From: Candidatus Rhodobacter oscarellae
GTDB taxonomy: Bacteria > Pseudomonadota > Alphaproteobacteria > Rhodobacterales > Rhodobacteraceae
Direction of reading: 5' to 3'
Length of the DNA: 64,000 nucleotides
Assembly (NCBI RefSeq): GCF_001078595.1
Contig: NZ_LFTY01000002.1
Span: 792,124-856,123 of the forward strand
Position 1 is the first letter of the stretch. Every line of letters begins with the position of its first letter. The position numbers and the translations under genes were made by a program. Positions 36,063 to 46,787 of the stretch are shown here, piece by piece. The notes under the pieces were generated by a model that saw only the letters and a list, made by a program, of their open reading frames with translations, made no database searches and was not told where the DNA came from.

Positions 36063-36449
36063 TGAACCTCGATAGAAGAATGATTGGAACGAACGCTTAT
36101 CAACGTTTCATACAATCTTCGCTTGTGTCAACTCTTGTGGTCGATGTCATCGTTCTAAGGTGCCATCCAACCCAACAGCGGACAAATGGGCTGAATCAGG
36201 CCCCGCGATTCAAAAGATCGTTTGTAAACAATACCACAACATTTGTAGAAATATTGGAGCCAACATGTATCCTGAATGGTCATGAAAGGGGGGCAGCATG
36301 CCCAGATTATCGATTGATATCACGGCTCAATAGCACCAGACATCAAGTTAACATAATCTTCACTGCGCGCAAGAGCGGCCATAGTCGCGACTGCAGCAAA
36401 GGTCCGTTTTGTCCCGCATAACTGATGTTCCAAGAGTGATGCGGCCTCG
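36063..36449. other. A/T-rich non-coding stretch
   Basis: Upstream of the two-gene patch; probably holds its promoter. I see no gene, strong hairpin or direct repeat that would mark an attachment site. Composition returns to G/C-rich near 36430. Confidence 0.4.
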
Positions 36450-36587
36450 GTGAGGTTCGCCCGCGGCGACGCTGTCAGCGCGGCGGTGGCAAAGCGGCAG
36501 TGGATCGCCCGCGTGAATGGCGTGTTGCGGGGCCTGGAGCGCTCGCAAGGCAACGCCATGTCGGTTTTGCGCCGCAAAGGGCGTTAA
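36450..36587 (+). pseudogene. Remnant of a truncated gene (C-terminal 45 codons)
   Basis: A G/C-rich frame reads on from a stop at 36422-36424 and through GTG 36450 to TAA 36585-36587, giving a basic segment (RFARGDAVSAAVAKRQWIA ... NGVLRGLERSQGNAMSVLRRKGR). Codon use here is like the chromosomal genes, unlike the A/T-rich DNA just before it, so this may be the surviving end of a gene cut by the A/T-rich insertion. It might also be a tiny intact gene. It ends 64 bases before the MttB-like gene. Confidence 0.4.
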
Positions 36588-36651
36588 CTGGTGACCAGGC
36601 GCCCCGCGCATTCGCTATCACCCGCGCAACCTATCCCAAGGAGTCTGTCCC

Positions 36652-38184
36652 ATGGCAGAAGCAAGAGCCCGCAGACGCGGCGGTGGTGGCGCGGCCCGGC
36701 GCGCAGAGCGCACCGCCGTCTCCATCGAGACCGCCAAGTTCATCGAGCGCAACATCCCCAATTTCGAGGTCCTCAACGACGAGGCCCTGGAGATCATCGA
36801 GCACAACGCCGAGACCGTGCTGGAAGAGATCGGCGTCAACTTCGTCGACAACCCCGCCGCCTTGGAGCGCTGGCGCGATGTGGGCGCCGATGTGCGGGGC
36901 GAGCGGGTGCATATACCGCGCGGGCTGGCGCGCCAGCTCTGCTCGACCGCGCCGTCGCGCTTTACCCAGCAGGCCCGCAACCCCGAGCGCAACGTCGAGA
37001 TCGGCGGCAAGAGCCTGGTGCTGGCCCCGGTCTACGGCCCGCCCTTCGTGCGCGACATCGAAGGCGGGCGCCGCTATGCCACGATCGAGGACTTCCGCAA
37101 CTTCGTGAAGCTGGGCTACATGTCCAAATGGCTGCACCATTCCGGCGGCACCGTCTGCGAGCCCACCGATGTGGCGGTCAATAAGCGCCACCTGGACATG
37201 CTGCACGCCCATATGACGCTGAGCGACAAGCCCTTCATGGGCTCGGTCACCGAGCCGATCCGCGCGCAGCACTCCGTCGAGATGGCCGACATCCTGTTCG
37301 GCGGGCTGGAGGATCGCACGGTGATGACCTCGCTGGTCAACATCAACTCGCCGCTGACCTTCGACAACGTGATGATGGGCGCGCTGGAGGTCTATGCCGC
37401 CGCCAACCAGGCCAGCATCGTGTCGCCCTTCATCGTGGGCGGGGCCATGGCGCCGGTCTCGGTCGCGGGCACGCTGACGCAGGTCTTGGCCGAGGTGCTG
37501 GCGGGCGTGTCCTACAGCCAGATGATTCGCGCGGGCTCGCCGGTGATCATGGGCTGCTTTGTGACCTCGATCGACATGAACTCGGGCGCGCCGACCTTTG
37601 GCACGCCGGAGGCCAGCCACATCACCCAGGGCGCGGGCCAGCTGGCGCGGCGCCTGGGGCTGCCCTATCGCTCTGGCGGGTCGTTCTGCGGCTCGAAGTT
37701 GCCCGATGCGCAGGCCGGCTACGAGACGGCGAACTCGCTGAACATGGCGCTGACGGCGGGGGTGAACTTTATGCTGCATTCCTGCGGCTGGCTCGAGGGC
37801 GGGCTGGTCAGCTCCTACGAGAAATTCGTGATGGACGCCGATCAGCTGGGCGTCCTGCACCACCTCGCCAAGGGCGTGTCGGTGGACGAAAACGCGCAGG
37901 CGATGGACGCCATACGCGAGGTTGGCCCGGGCGGGCATTATCTGGGATGCGCCCATACCCAGGCCAACTTCAAGGACGCCTTCTGGCGCTCGGATCTGCT
38001 TGACTACAAACCCTTCGAGACCTGGGACGAGGAAGGAGCGCGTGACACGCAGACCCTGGCTTCGTTGCGGGTGAAGAAGCTTCTGAGCGACTATCAGCAG
38101 CCCTATCTGGATCCGGCCATCTCTGCGGCGCTCAGCGACTACGTCGCGCGCAAGAAGGCAGAGGAGCCGGACAGCTACATCTGA
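36652..38184 (+). CDS. Trimethylamine methyltransferase-family (MttB-like) protein without pyrrolysine
   Basis: A 510-residue TIM-barrel methyltransferase of the MttB/COG5598 family. GVNFVDNPAALERWRDVGADV, NPERNVEIGGKSLVLAPVYGPPFVRDIEGGRRY and CGSKLPDAQAGYETANSLNMALTAGVNFMLHSCGWLEGGL are family hallmarks. No in-frame amber codon occurs, so there is no pyrrolysine; such members demethylate other quaternary amines, glycine betaine being the proven case for MtgB. No corrinoid protein or reductase lies beside it, so partner genes must be elsewhere. The basic, Gly-rich N-terminus (ARARRRGGGGAARRAERT) is a common extension in this group. AAGGAG lies shortly before the ATG. Confidence 0.92.
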   Translation: MAEARARRRGGGGAARRAERTAVSIETAKFIERNIPNFEVLNDEALEIIEHNAETVLEEIGVNFVDNPAALERWRDVGADVRGERVHIPRGLARQLCSTAPSRFTQQARNPERNVEIGGKSLVLAPVYGPPFVRDIEGGRRYATIEDFRNFVKLGYMSKWLHHSGGTVCEPTDVAVNKRHLDMLHAHMTLSDKPFMGSVTEPIRAQHSVEMADILFGGLEDRTVMTSLVNINSPLTFDNVMMGALEVYAAANQASIVSPFIVGGAMAPVSVAGTLTQVLAEVLAGVSYSQMIRAGSPVIMGCFVTSIDMNSGAPTFGTPEASHITQGAGQLARRLGLPYRSGGSFCGSKLPDAQAGYETANSLNMALTAGVNFMLHSCGWLEGGLVSSYEKFVMDADQLGVLHHLAKGVSVDENAQAMDAIREVGPGGHYLGCAHTQANFKDAFWRSDLLDYKPFETWDEEGARDTQTLASLRVKKLLSDYQQPYLDPAISAALSDYVARKKAEEPDSYI

Positions 38185-38191
38185 TCGCGGC

Positions 38192-38485
38192 CTAGGCGCG
38201 GGCCTGGGGCGCGGCCAGCCGCCGGATCTCGGCCAGCAGCGCCACCAGCACCTCGACATGGCGCGACGGCGTGTAAGAGGCGTCGCCCGCGCGGCGGGCG
38301 TGCTCCATGGTGTCCTCGGTGGACATCAGCGCGTGCACCGCGTTGGTGGCGTTCTGCTCGGCGGTGGGCAGCGCGAGGCGCTTTAGGGTGCGCTCGCGGT
38401 TGTAGTCCTTCATCCCCAGCTTGGCGGCCTGCAAGAGCAGGCCGGGGCGGCGCATATTCTGCAAAAGTTCCATAAGTTCGGGCAT
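38192..38485 (-). CDS. DUF6477 family small protein
   Basis: A 97-residue protein beginning MPELMELLQNMRRPGLLLQAAKLG and carrying DYNRERTLKRLALP, the pattern of DUF6477, a small family of Rhodobacteraceae. Mostly helical, no membrane segment. Function unknown. It converges with the MttB-like gene, ending 7 bases away, and diverges from the DUF6456 gene across a 266-base A/T-rich promoter region. Confidence 0.82.
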   Translation of the reverse strand: MPELMELLQNMRRPGLLLQAAKLGMKDYNRERTLKRLALPTAEQNATNAVHALMSTEDTMEHARRAGDASYTPSRHVEVLVALLAEIRRLAAPQARA

Positions 38486-38751
38486 CTGTCACCTCGTTCA
38501 TTTCCTGTCCGTGCCCCCAAAGATGCCCATGATCGAGGGATGTTGCCTGTGGATGGAAGGCGCGCGCCCGGCGTTAAGCCATTGTTTACGAATTGGAAAC
38601 TTTGTAGCATTTTTTCTACTATTTTAACCGATTGGAAACTAATTCGCTCATAAGTTGTTAAGGCGCGGTGAGCTCGCAGCGGTCCGCAGGGGAAGGCGGC
38701 CGTTGCGAACACACCCGATACGACGCTGCCAAGGGACAGGACGCGAGCATA

Positions 38752-39873
38752 ATGGTTGGAGAACTTTACATAAACGGGCGCCAGGCCTACCCGGCCTGGG
38801 TCCCGCATGATGTACGCCACTATTTGGTGCATACCGAAGAAGGCATGTCGATCCGGGCCCTCGCCCGGGCCGCCGGCTGCCACGCCTCCACAATCCTACG
38901 GCAAGTGCGTCGCCACGAGAACCGGCGAGACGACCCATTGCTAGACGACGCCTTTGATCGGCTCGCCAAAGAAGCCCGAATCTCTACGAGTAACACGAGC
39001 CAGGATTCAAAATTGATGATCGCAACAAAACGCGCCGAAACCCTTCCCGATACTGCCAACCTAGAGACCGAGGCCCGCCGCATTCTGCGCCGCCTCTGCG
39101 AGCCCGAGGCCTGCCTGGCCATCGCGCCGAAGATGGAAAAAGCCGTCGTTGTGCGCGAGCTGCCCGACGGCCGCACGATTCGCACCGCCGTACTGGACCG
39201 CGCCATCGCCGAGGCCTTCGTGGTCAAGGACTGGATCGAGCTTTCCGGCAACGGCAAAGTCACGCGCTACGGCATCAGCAGCGCCGGCCGCGCCGCGCTA
39301 AAGCGCCTGCTGTCAGAGCATGAGGCCAGCCGCCAGGGCCTGGCCGAGGCCCCCGCCGCCTTCGGCGATCAGCACCGCGACTACGCCGAGCGCGAGGTGC
39401 GCCAGGGCGAGGCGAAGCAGACCAAGCGGATCCGCTACAACGCGCTGGAGAGCCCGCTGAGCGCCATCGCGCGCCGCAAGGGCAAGGACGGCAAGCCGTT
39501 TCTGTCCTCCGAGCTGGTCGCGGCGGGCGAGCGCCTGCGCGAGGATTTCGAGCTGGCCCAAATCGGCCCGCGCGTGGCGCAGAATTGGGACCGATTCCTG
39601 ACCGCGGGGGACCGCAACGCGATGCGCCCCGGCGGCGGCCCGGCCCAGGGCCCCGAGGGCGCCCGCGCCCGCGTGGCAGACGCGCTGGAAGAGCTGGGCG
39701 CCGGGCTGGGCGACGTGGCGCTGCGGGTCTGCTGCTTCCTGGAGGGCATGGAGCAGGCCGAAAAGCGCATGGGCTGGGCAGCGCGCTCGGGCAAGATCGT
39801 GCTGAAGATCGCGCTGCAGCGTCTGGCGCGGCACTACGAGGCCCAGGGCGCGGGCTCGGCCATGATCGGCTGA
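38752..39873 (+). CDS. DUF6456 protein with helix-turn-helix
   Basis: A 373-residue protein. Residues 30-55 (EEGMSIRALARAAGCHASTILRQVRRHE) form a helix-turn-helix. A central winged-helix-like part follows (DRAIAEAFVVKDWIELSGNGKVTRYGISSAGRAALKRLL), and the C-terminal DUF6456 domain has RYNALESPLSAIARRKGKDG and LREDFELAQIGPRVAQNWDRFL. The family is restricted to alphaproteobacteria and probably regulatory. The ATG is preceded by AAGGGACAGG at a slightly long distance. An earlier in-frame start lacks support. Confidence 0.85.
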   Translation: MVGELYINGRQAYPAWVPHDVRHYLVHTEEGMSIRALARAAGCHASTILRQVRRHENRRDDPLLDDAFDRLAKEARISTSNTSQDSKLMIATKRAETLPDTANLETEARRILRRLCEPEACLAIAPKMEKAVVVRELPDGRTIRTAVLDRAIAEAFVVKDWIELSGNGKVTRYGISSAGRAALKRLLSEHEASRQGLAEAPAAFGDQHRDYAEREVRQGEAKQTKRIRYNALESPLSAIARRKGKDGKPFLSSELVAAGERLREDFELAQIGPRVAQNWDRFLTAGDRNAMRPGGGPAQGPEGARARVADALEELGAGLGDVALRVCCFLEGMEQAEKRMGWAARSGKIVLKIALQRLARHYEAQGAGSAMIG

Positions 39874-40024
39874 TGCAGCCGCGCAAAAGCACGCCCCGGC
39901 AGGTCTGATCAAAGCCGCGGGCCTGGCCCTATTGCGGGCCGGGCGGGCGCGGCTAGGCTACGGGCGCGGAACCACATCGGTCGCCGCGCCCTTTGCCGCG
40001 CCATCAGAGAAAGACAGGCCCGAG

Positions 40025-40651
40025 ATGTTTGAGTTCTACTATGCCCCCGAGACGATCTCGTTGGCCAGCCACATCGCGCTTCTGGACGCGGGCGTGGAGC
40101 CGCGCCTTCACCGGCTGGACATTGCCGCCGCCGAGCACCAGCAGGGCGATTACGCGCGGCTGAACCCCAAGCTGCGCGTGCCCACGCTGGTCACGCCCGA
40201 GGGCGGCGCGCTGACCGAGACGCCCGCGATCCTGGCCTATCTGGCGCAGCGCTTCCCGGCGGCGGGCCTGGCGCCCCGCGATCCCTTCGCCTTTGCCAAG
40301 CTGCAGGAATTCGCCAGCTACGTGGCCTCGACCCTGCATGTCGCCCACGCGCACCGCATGCGCGGGCACCGCTGGGTGGACCCCGCCAACGCGCAGGCCA
40401 TCGCGGCGATGCAGGCCAAGGTGCCCGAAAGCGTCGGCGCGGCTTTTGCCTATATCGAAGAGACTTATCAGCTGGCGCCCTTCGTGATGGGCGAGAGCTA
40501 CAGCTTCGCCGATCCCTACCTGTTCACGGTCTCGCGCTGGCTGAAGGGCGACGGCGTGCCCGCGGGGGCCGCGCCCAAGGTCGAGGCGCATCGCGCGATG
40601 ATGCTGGAGCGGCCGAATGTGCAGGCGGTATTAGCGGCGCAGGCCGGGTGA
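40025..40651 (+). CDS. Glutathione S-transferase family protein
   Basis: A 208-residue GST: N-terminal thioredoxin-like domain (FEFYYAPETISLASHIALLDAGVEP; KLRVPTLVTPEGGALTETPAILAYLAQRFP, the glutathione-binding TE-S-like strand) and a C-terminal helical domain (GESYSFADPYLFTVSRWLKGDGV). Bacterial GSTs conjugate or reduce electrophiles. The ATG follows AGAAAGACAGGCCCGAG. No operon partner. Confidence 0.92.
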   Translation: MFEFYYAPETISLASHIALLDAGVEPRLHRLDIAAAEHQQGDYARLNPKLRVPTLVTPEGGALTETPAILAYLAQRFPAAGLAPRDPFAFAKLQEFASYVASTLHVAHAHRMRGHRWVDPANAQAIAAMQAKVPESVGAAFAYIEETYQLAPFVMGESYSFADPYLFTVSRWLKGDGVPAGAAPKVEAHRAMMLERPNVQAVLAAQAG

Positions 40652-40950
40652 GGGCCAGGGCCGGCGGGGGGCGGGTTGATAGAGGTGTTGGTATTGGGCT
40701 GGGGCGGAACTTGCGCATCAAGCGGCCCGCTCTAGCAACGCTTGCCGACACCAGACGCCACGCAAGCCAAGCCACGCAACCGCCCGAGCTTGCCTCGGGC
40801 AGCGGCCGACCTCCCCCAGGAGGCCGCTTTTGCAACCGCGCATTTACTTGAAACGTTGCGATTTTCAGAGACGTGGACGCTGATTGGCCTGATGCGCAAG
40901 CGACCTCCAGGTCGGCCGCAGCCCGGGTTGCGCGTGGCTCAAGGGGGAGG

Positions 40951-40969
40951 CCCCGGATCAAGTCCGGGG
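40951..40969. repeat. Palindromic unit CCCCGGATCAAGTCCGGGG
   Basis: CCCCGGA-TCAAG-TCCGGGG: 7-bp arms with a 5-base loop. Very similar palindromes recur widely between genes in alphaproteobacterial genomes, so this is probably a dispersed repeat and not a site specific to this locus. Only one copy was seen in the window. Confidence 0.65.
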
Positions 40970-41024
40970 TGGGTTCCTAATGTCCCCTCCAGACCAAAAT
41001 CCGCAAGCGTTTCCGCCGCGGTTA

Positions 41025-41062
41025 GAACCAAAAAAGAAACGCCCCGCCGAACCCGGCGGGGC
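41025..41062 (-). terminator. Intrinsic terminator of katG
   Basis: GCCCCGCC/GGCGGGGC arms with a 6-base loop (41041-41062), followed on the minus strand by GTTTCTTTTTTGG. It is placed 30 bases after the katG stop. Confidence 0.88.
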
Positions 41063-41091
41063 GCCTCAGCACCTCGTAAAGACAGGCGCGC

Positions 41092-43385
<2,294 letters not shown>

Positions 43386-44312
43386 ATGGCACTGACCCTC
43401 AAACAACTGACCTATTTCGTCGCCCTGGCCGAGGCGCGCAGCTTTGGCGTGGCCGCCGCGAAGGTGCATATCTCGCAACCCGCATTGTCTTTGCAGATCA
43501 AAGAGCTAGAGCTCAACCTTGGCACGCTTTTGGTGGAGCGCCTGCCACGCGACATCCGCCTGACGCGGGCCGGACAGACCTTGCTGGAGCGGGCCCGGGC
43601 GGTGCTGTCGGACCTGCGCGATCTCGAACATGCGGTGCGGTTGCAGCAGGGGCTGACGGGGCGGCTCTCGCTGGGGGTGATCCCCACCGTGGCGCCCTAT
43701 CTGCTGCCGCAGGCGCTGTCGCGCATCCGGGCGCGCGACCTGACGCTGGATATCCGCATCCGCGAGGCGCAGACCGCGGTGCTGGTCGAGGCGCTGGCCG
43801 CGGGGCAGCTGGACGCCGCGGTGATGTCTCTGCCCCTGGAGCGCGGCGGGCTGGTGGCAGAGCCCTTGTTCGAGGACCGGTTCGTGCTGGCGGGCTCCGA
43901 GACGCGGCTGTCACGGTTTGCGGGCGGCGCGCCCCGCCCCAAGGAAGTGCCACAGGACCACCTGCTGCTGCTCGACGAGGGGCATTGCCTGGCCGATCAG
44001 GCGCTTGAGGTCTGCGGGCTGAACGCGCGCCCCGGCCCGATGGATATGGGCGCCTCGTCCCTGGCCACGCTGACCGGTCTGGTGGCACAGGGCTTTGGCC
44101 TGACCCTGCTGCCCGAGATCGCCCTGACGGCCGAGACCGCCGCCGCGCCGCAGCTCTGCCTGCGCCGATTCGCCGGGCCAGAGCCCGCGCGCACCCTGGC
44201 GTTGGTGCGGCGCGAGACCTCCGAGGCCGCCTGGGTCAGCGATCTGGCCGCGCTTTTGCGCGAGGCGGGCGAGGACCTGATCAGCCATGCGCGCGGCGCA
44301 GGGCGGCTTTAA
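43386..44312 (+). CDS. oxyR: Peroxide-sensing LysR-type regulator OxyR
   Basis: A 308-residue LysR regulator. The N-terminal helix-turn-helix is TYFVALAEARSFGVAAAKVHISQPALSLQIKELE. The sensor domain carries LLLLDEGHCLADQALEVCG, with Cys201 and Cys210 matching the redox pair Cys199/Cys208 of E. coli OxyR, which distinguishes it from other LysR proteins. It diverges from katG. It should switch on katG when the disulfide forms; in several alphaproteobacteria it also represses katG in the reduced state. Confidence 0.95.
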   Translation: MALTLKQLTYFVALAEARSFGVAAAKVHISQPALSLQIKELELNLGTLLVERLPRDIRLTRAGQTLLERARAVLSDLRDLEHAVRLQQGLTGRLSLGVIPTVAPYLLPQALSRIRARDLTLDIRIREAQTAVLVEALAAGQLDAAVMSLPLERGGLVAEPLFEDRFVLAGSETRLSRFAGGAPRPKEVPQDHLLLLDEGHCLADQALEVCGLNARPGPMDMGASSLATLTGLVAQGFGLTLLPEIALTAETAAAPQLCLRRFAGPEPARTLALVRRETSEAAWVSDLAALLREAGEDLISHARGAGRL

Positions 44313-44375
44313 CCATGACCGGTTAGACAGGCCGCGCGCCTTTCGGTAGAAGGCGCTTAAGGCGAGGAGGCCCCG

Positions 44376-45335
44376 ATGACGACACGCGACCTGAAGATCC
44401 CCGAGCAGCGCCACCCCGAGAAGGCCCACCGGCCCGACCAAGCGCAGCCGCGCAAGCCCGATTGGATCCGCGTCAAGGCCCCCACATCCGCCGGCTACAA
44501 GCAGACCCGCGACATCATGCGCGAGCACAAGCTGGTCACCGTCTGCGAAGAGGCGGGCTGTCCCAATGTCGGCGAGTGCTGGAGCCAGGGCCACGCCACG
44601 ATGATGATCATGGGCGAGGTCTGCACCCGCGCCTGCACCTTCTGCAACATCGCCACCGGCAAGCCCCCCGAGGCGCTGGACGTTTTCGAGCCGGGCCGCG
44701 TGGCGGATGCGGTCAAAAAGCTGGGGCTGAACCACGTGGTGGTGACCTCGGTGGACCGCGACGACGTCAAGGACGGCGGGGCCGAGCATTTCGCTCAGAC
44801 CATACGCGCCATCCGCCGGCAATCGCCTAAGACCACGATCGAGATCCTGACGCCCGACTTTATCCGCTGCGATCCCAGCGCGTTAGAGGTCGTTGTTGAG
44901 GCGCGCCCGGACGTGTTCAACCACAATCTGGAGACCGTGCCGGGGCTCTACCCCGAGGTGCGCCCCGGCGCGCGGTACTTCCATTCGCTGCGGCTCTTGC
45001 AGCGCGTCAAAGAGCTGGACCCGGCCATGTTCACCAAGTCCGGCATCATGGTCGGCCTCGGCGAGGACCGCCAGTCCGTGCTGCAGGTGATGGACGACAT
45101 GCGCGCGGCGGATATCGATTTCCTGACCATCGGGCAGTACCTGCAGCCCACGCCCAAGCACCACCGCGTGGACCGGTTCGTGACGCCCGAGGAGTTCGCC
45201 GGCTACGAGAAGGCCGCCTGGGGCAAGGGGTTCTCGATGGTCTCGGCCACGCCGCTGACCCGGTCGAGCTACCACGCGGGCGAGGATTTCGCGCGCCTGC
45301 GCGAGGCGCGGCTGGCGCGGATTGCCAAAGGTTGA
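44376..45335 (+). CDS. lipA: Lipoyl synthase
   Basis: A 319-residue radical-SAM enzyme that inserts two sulfur atoms into octanoyl groups. The auxiliary cluster is [12 protein letters not shown] (Cys57, 62, 68) and the radical-SAM cluster is CTRACTFC (Cys83, 87, 90). The C-terminal RSSYHAGE includes the Ser that coordinates the auxiliary cluster. Normal length. The next gene follows 36 bases later but shows no pathway link. Confidence 0.98.
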   Translation: MTTRDLKIPEQRHPEKAHRPDQAQPRKPDWIRVKAPTSAGYKQTRDIMREHKLVTVCEEAGCPNVGECWSQGHATMMIMGEVCTRACTFCNIATGKPPEALDVFEPGRVADAVKKLGLNHVVVTSVDRDDVKDGGAEHFAQTIRAIRRQSPKTTIEILTPDFIRCDPSALEVVVEARPDVFNHNLETVPGLYPEVRPGARYFHSLRLLQRVKELDPAMFTKSGIMVGLGEDRQSVLQVMDDMRAADIDFLTIGQYLQPTPKHHRVDRFVTPEEFAGYEKAAWGKGFSMVSATPLTRSSYHAGEDFARLREARLARIAKG

Positions 45336-45371
45336 AACTCGGCTTAGGCTTTCCCCCACAAGGGGGCGGCC

Positions 45372-45935
45372 ATGGAACAGTATCTCGTAGAGATCCGAGT
45401 ATTAGAGCGGTTGTTTATGACCGTGGTCATCTTTGGCGTTGGCCTGATTTTTATAGTGGTCTTTGCGCGGCGCGGGCACGAGATGACCCTTCTGATAACC
45501 GAAGGAAAGGGCATCCTGGGCAACATCGTAGCTACGATAAGCTTGCCGGTGCTACTACTAGCAATCCTGGTCGCCTACGCGTGGGTCAGTCTGTCCAATC
45601 CCGTCACGATCCAGGACACAGCGACTAAAATTGCTGCGATTTCGCCGCCGGAAGATACGCCGGTGACGACGTCGGGGAATAGCTATATTGGGCTGGGCGG
45701 AACCGAGACCGTCGCTTTGATTGAGAACTATTATCAAGACCTGTTTCGCGCGTTTCAGGAGGCGGGCGAAAACCGAGAAAGATTGAGCGTCTCGGACAGC
45801 AAGTTCCTTGTGGGATTGGCCGCTAGGCTGAGCATGCTGCGCGCGCGGGGCGAGTTTGAGCCCGACCTCTTTGTCAGCGGATTCAGCTTTGCCGAGATAC
45901 AGCGCCGCATCGAGGCCGCCAGCGATGCTCGGTAA
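45372..45935 (+). CDS. Hypothetical two-helix membrane protein
   Basis: A 187-residue protein with helices at about 15-35 and 54-75, then a soluble C-terminal region with acidic and Ser/Thr-rich parts (TSGNSYIGLGGTETVALIENYYQDLFRAFQEAGENRERLSV is one such stretch, shown here only by its ends TSGNSYIG and ENRERLSV). No known domain. Its end overlaps the metallopeptidase-like gene by 11 bases, so they are coupled. It may serve as a membrane partner of that protein. Confidence 0.7.
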   Translation: MEQYLVEIRVLERLFMTVVIFGVGLIFIVVFARRGHEMTLLITEGKGILGNIVATISLPVLLLAILVAYAWVSLSNPVTIQDTATKIAAISPPEDTPVTTSGNSYIGLGGTETVALIENYYQDLFRAFQEAGENRERLSVSDSKFLVGLAARLSMLRARGEFEPDLFVSGFSFAEIQRRIEAASDAR

Positions 45936-46770
45936 GGCTTGCGCGATAGGCGCCCTGATCTGGGCGGGTCTCGGCGGTGCGGGCTGGGGCTGCGCCTACC
46001 TAGAGGAGCTAGAGCCCAAACTTCTGTCCGATCTGCAGCAAAGGGAAGGCAGTCAAACCGCCACATTTCCCAAACTGCGCAACGGGGCGCGCGCCGAGAT
46101 CGAGCTGTCTTTTCGGGACGAGGCGGGCGCCCCCCGGGTCTATGACCGCGACGGAGAGGCGGTGGCGATCTTTCCGCGCAGCTATTACCTGCCCGCACTG
46201 GCTTGGGTCGATGCCTTTGCCGTCTGCGCGATGGAGCGCAGCAACTGCGCCCAGCTTGGCGCCTTCGCACAGGCCTATAAGACGACCGAGCTGGGCGATC
46301 ACATCCCCTTTGCCTATAAGCTGATCCAAGAGGCGCCCGGCGCCTGCGACCTGCGCGGCACGCCGCAATATGAGGTCACGTTCGTTGCCGCCTATGAGAT
46401 GATCGGCATGGCCCTGCAGAGCCACGAGCTTGGCCATCTGGTGCTGGGCCATCTCGACCGCATGGAAACGGTGGGCAAGCCGGAAGAGGCCCATGCCGAC
46501 GCCATCGCGCATTACCTTGTGGCGCAGGCCGACACCTCTGGCGGGACCAACGCTGTCTGGGCCGCCATGGCGCTGATGCCGCTGATCAACAGCGCCTTCG
46601 CTTCCGATCTCCACCCCGACGTGGCCTGCCGGGCCTATTTTATGTCCAACGGGAACGTCAATTTTCGCGACGAGACCCAGGATTGCACCGCCTATGAGGC
46701 CGACATTGCGGAGGGGCAGCGCCTGCGCAAGGGGCTGATCGGGCCAGAGACCGAGCTGATTGTGCGTTAG
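45925..46770 (+). CDS. Secreted HExxH metallopeptidase-like protein
   Basis: A 281-residue protein with an N-terminal hydrophobic segment (MLGKACAIGALIWAGLGGAG) that should export or anchor it. SHELGHLVLGH (166-176) is the zinc motif HExxH, and KPEEAHADAIAHYLV about 20 residues later supplies a third ligand (Glu188 or Asp192), an arrangement like M48/gluzincin or ImmA-type peptidases. Several Cys (101, 108, 141, plus two later) may form disulfides, in keeping with an extracytoplasmic site. Family not recognised. The ATG lies inside the end of the preceding gene. Confidence 0.75.
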   Translation: MLGKACAIGALIWAGLGGAGWGCAYLEELEPKLLSDLQQREGSQTATFPKLRNGARAEIELSFRDEAGAPRVYDRDGEAVAIFPRSYYLPALAWVDAFAVCAMERSNCAQLGAFAQAYKTTELGDHIPFAYKLIQEAPGACDLRGTPQYEVTFVAAYEMIGMALQSHELGHLVLGHLDRMETVGKPEEAHADAIAHYLVAQADTSGGTNAVWAAMALMPLINSAFASDLHPDVACRAYFMSNGNVNFRDETQDCTAYEADIAEGQRLRKGLIGPETELIVR

Positions 46771-46787
46771 CCCCCGTCCGCCAGGGT

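Larger units (their letters stand above)
40652..41091. other. Non-coding gap between GST and katG with several inverted repeats
   Basis: 440 bases, no gene seen. Inverted repeats: GCCCGAG/CTCGGGC (40782-40800), the palindromic unit at 40951-40969, and the katG terminator at 41025-41062. The GST and katG genes are convergent, so this is a 3'-to-3' gap where terminators are expected. Confidence 0.6.
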
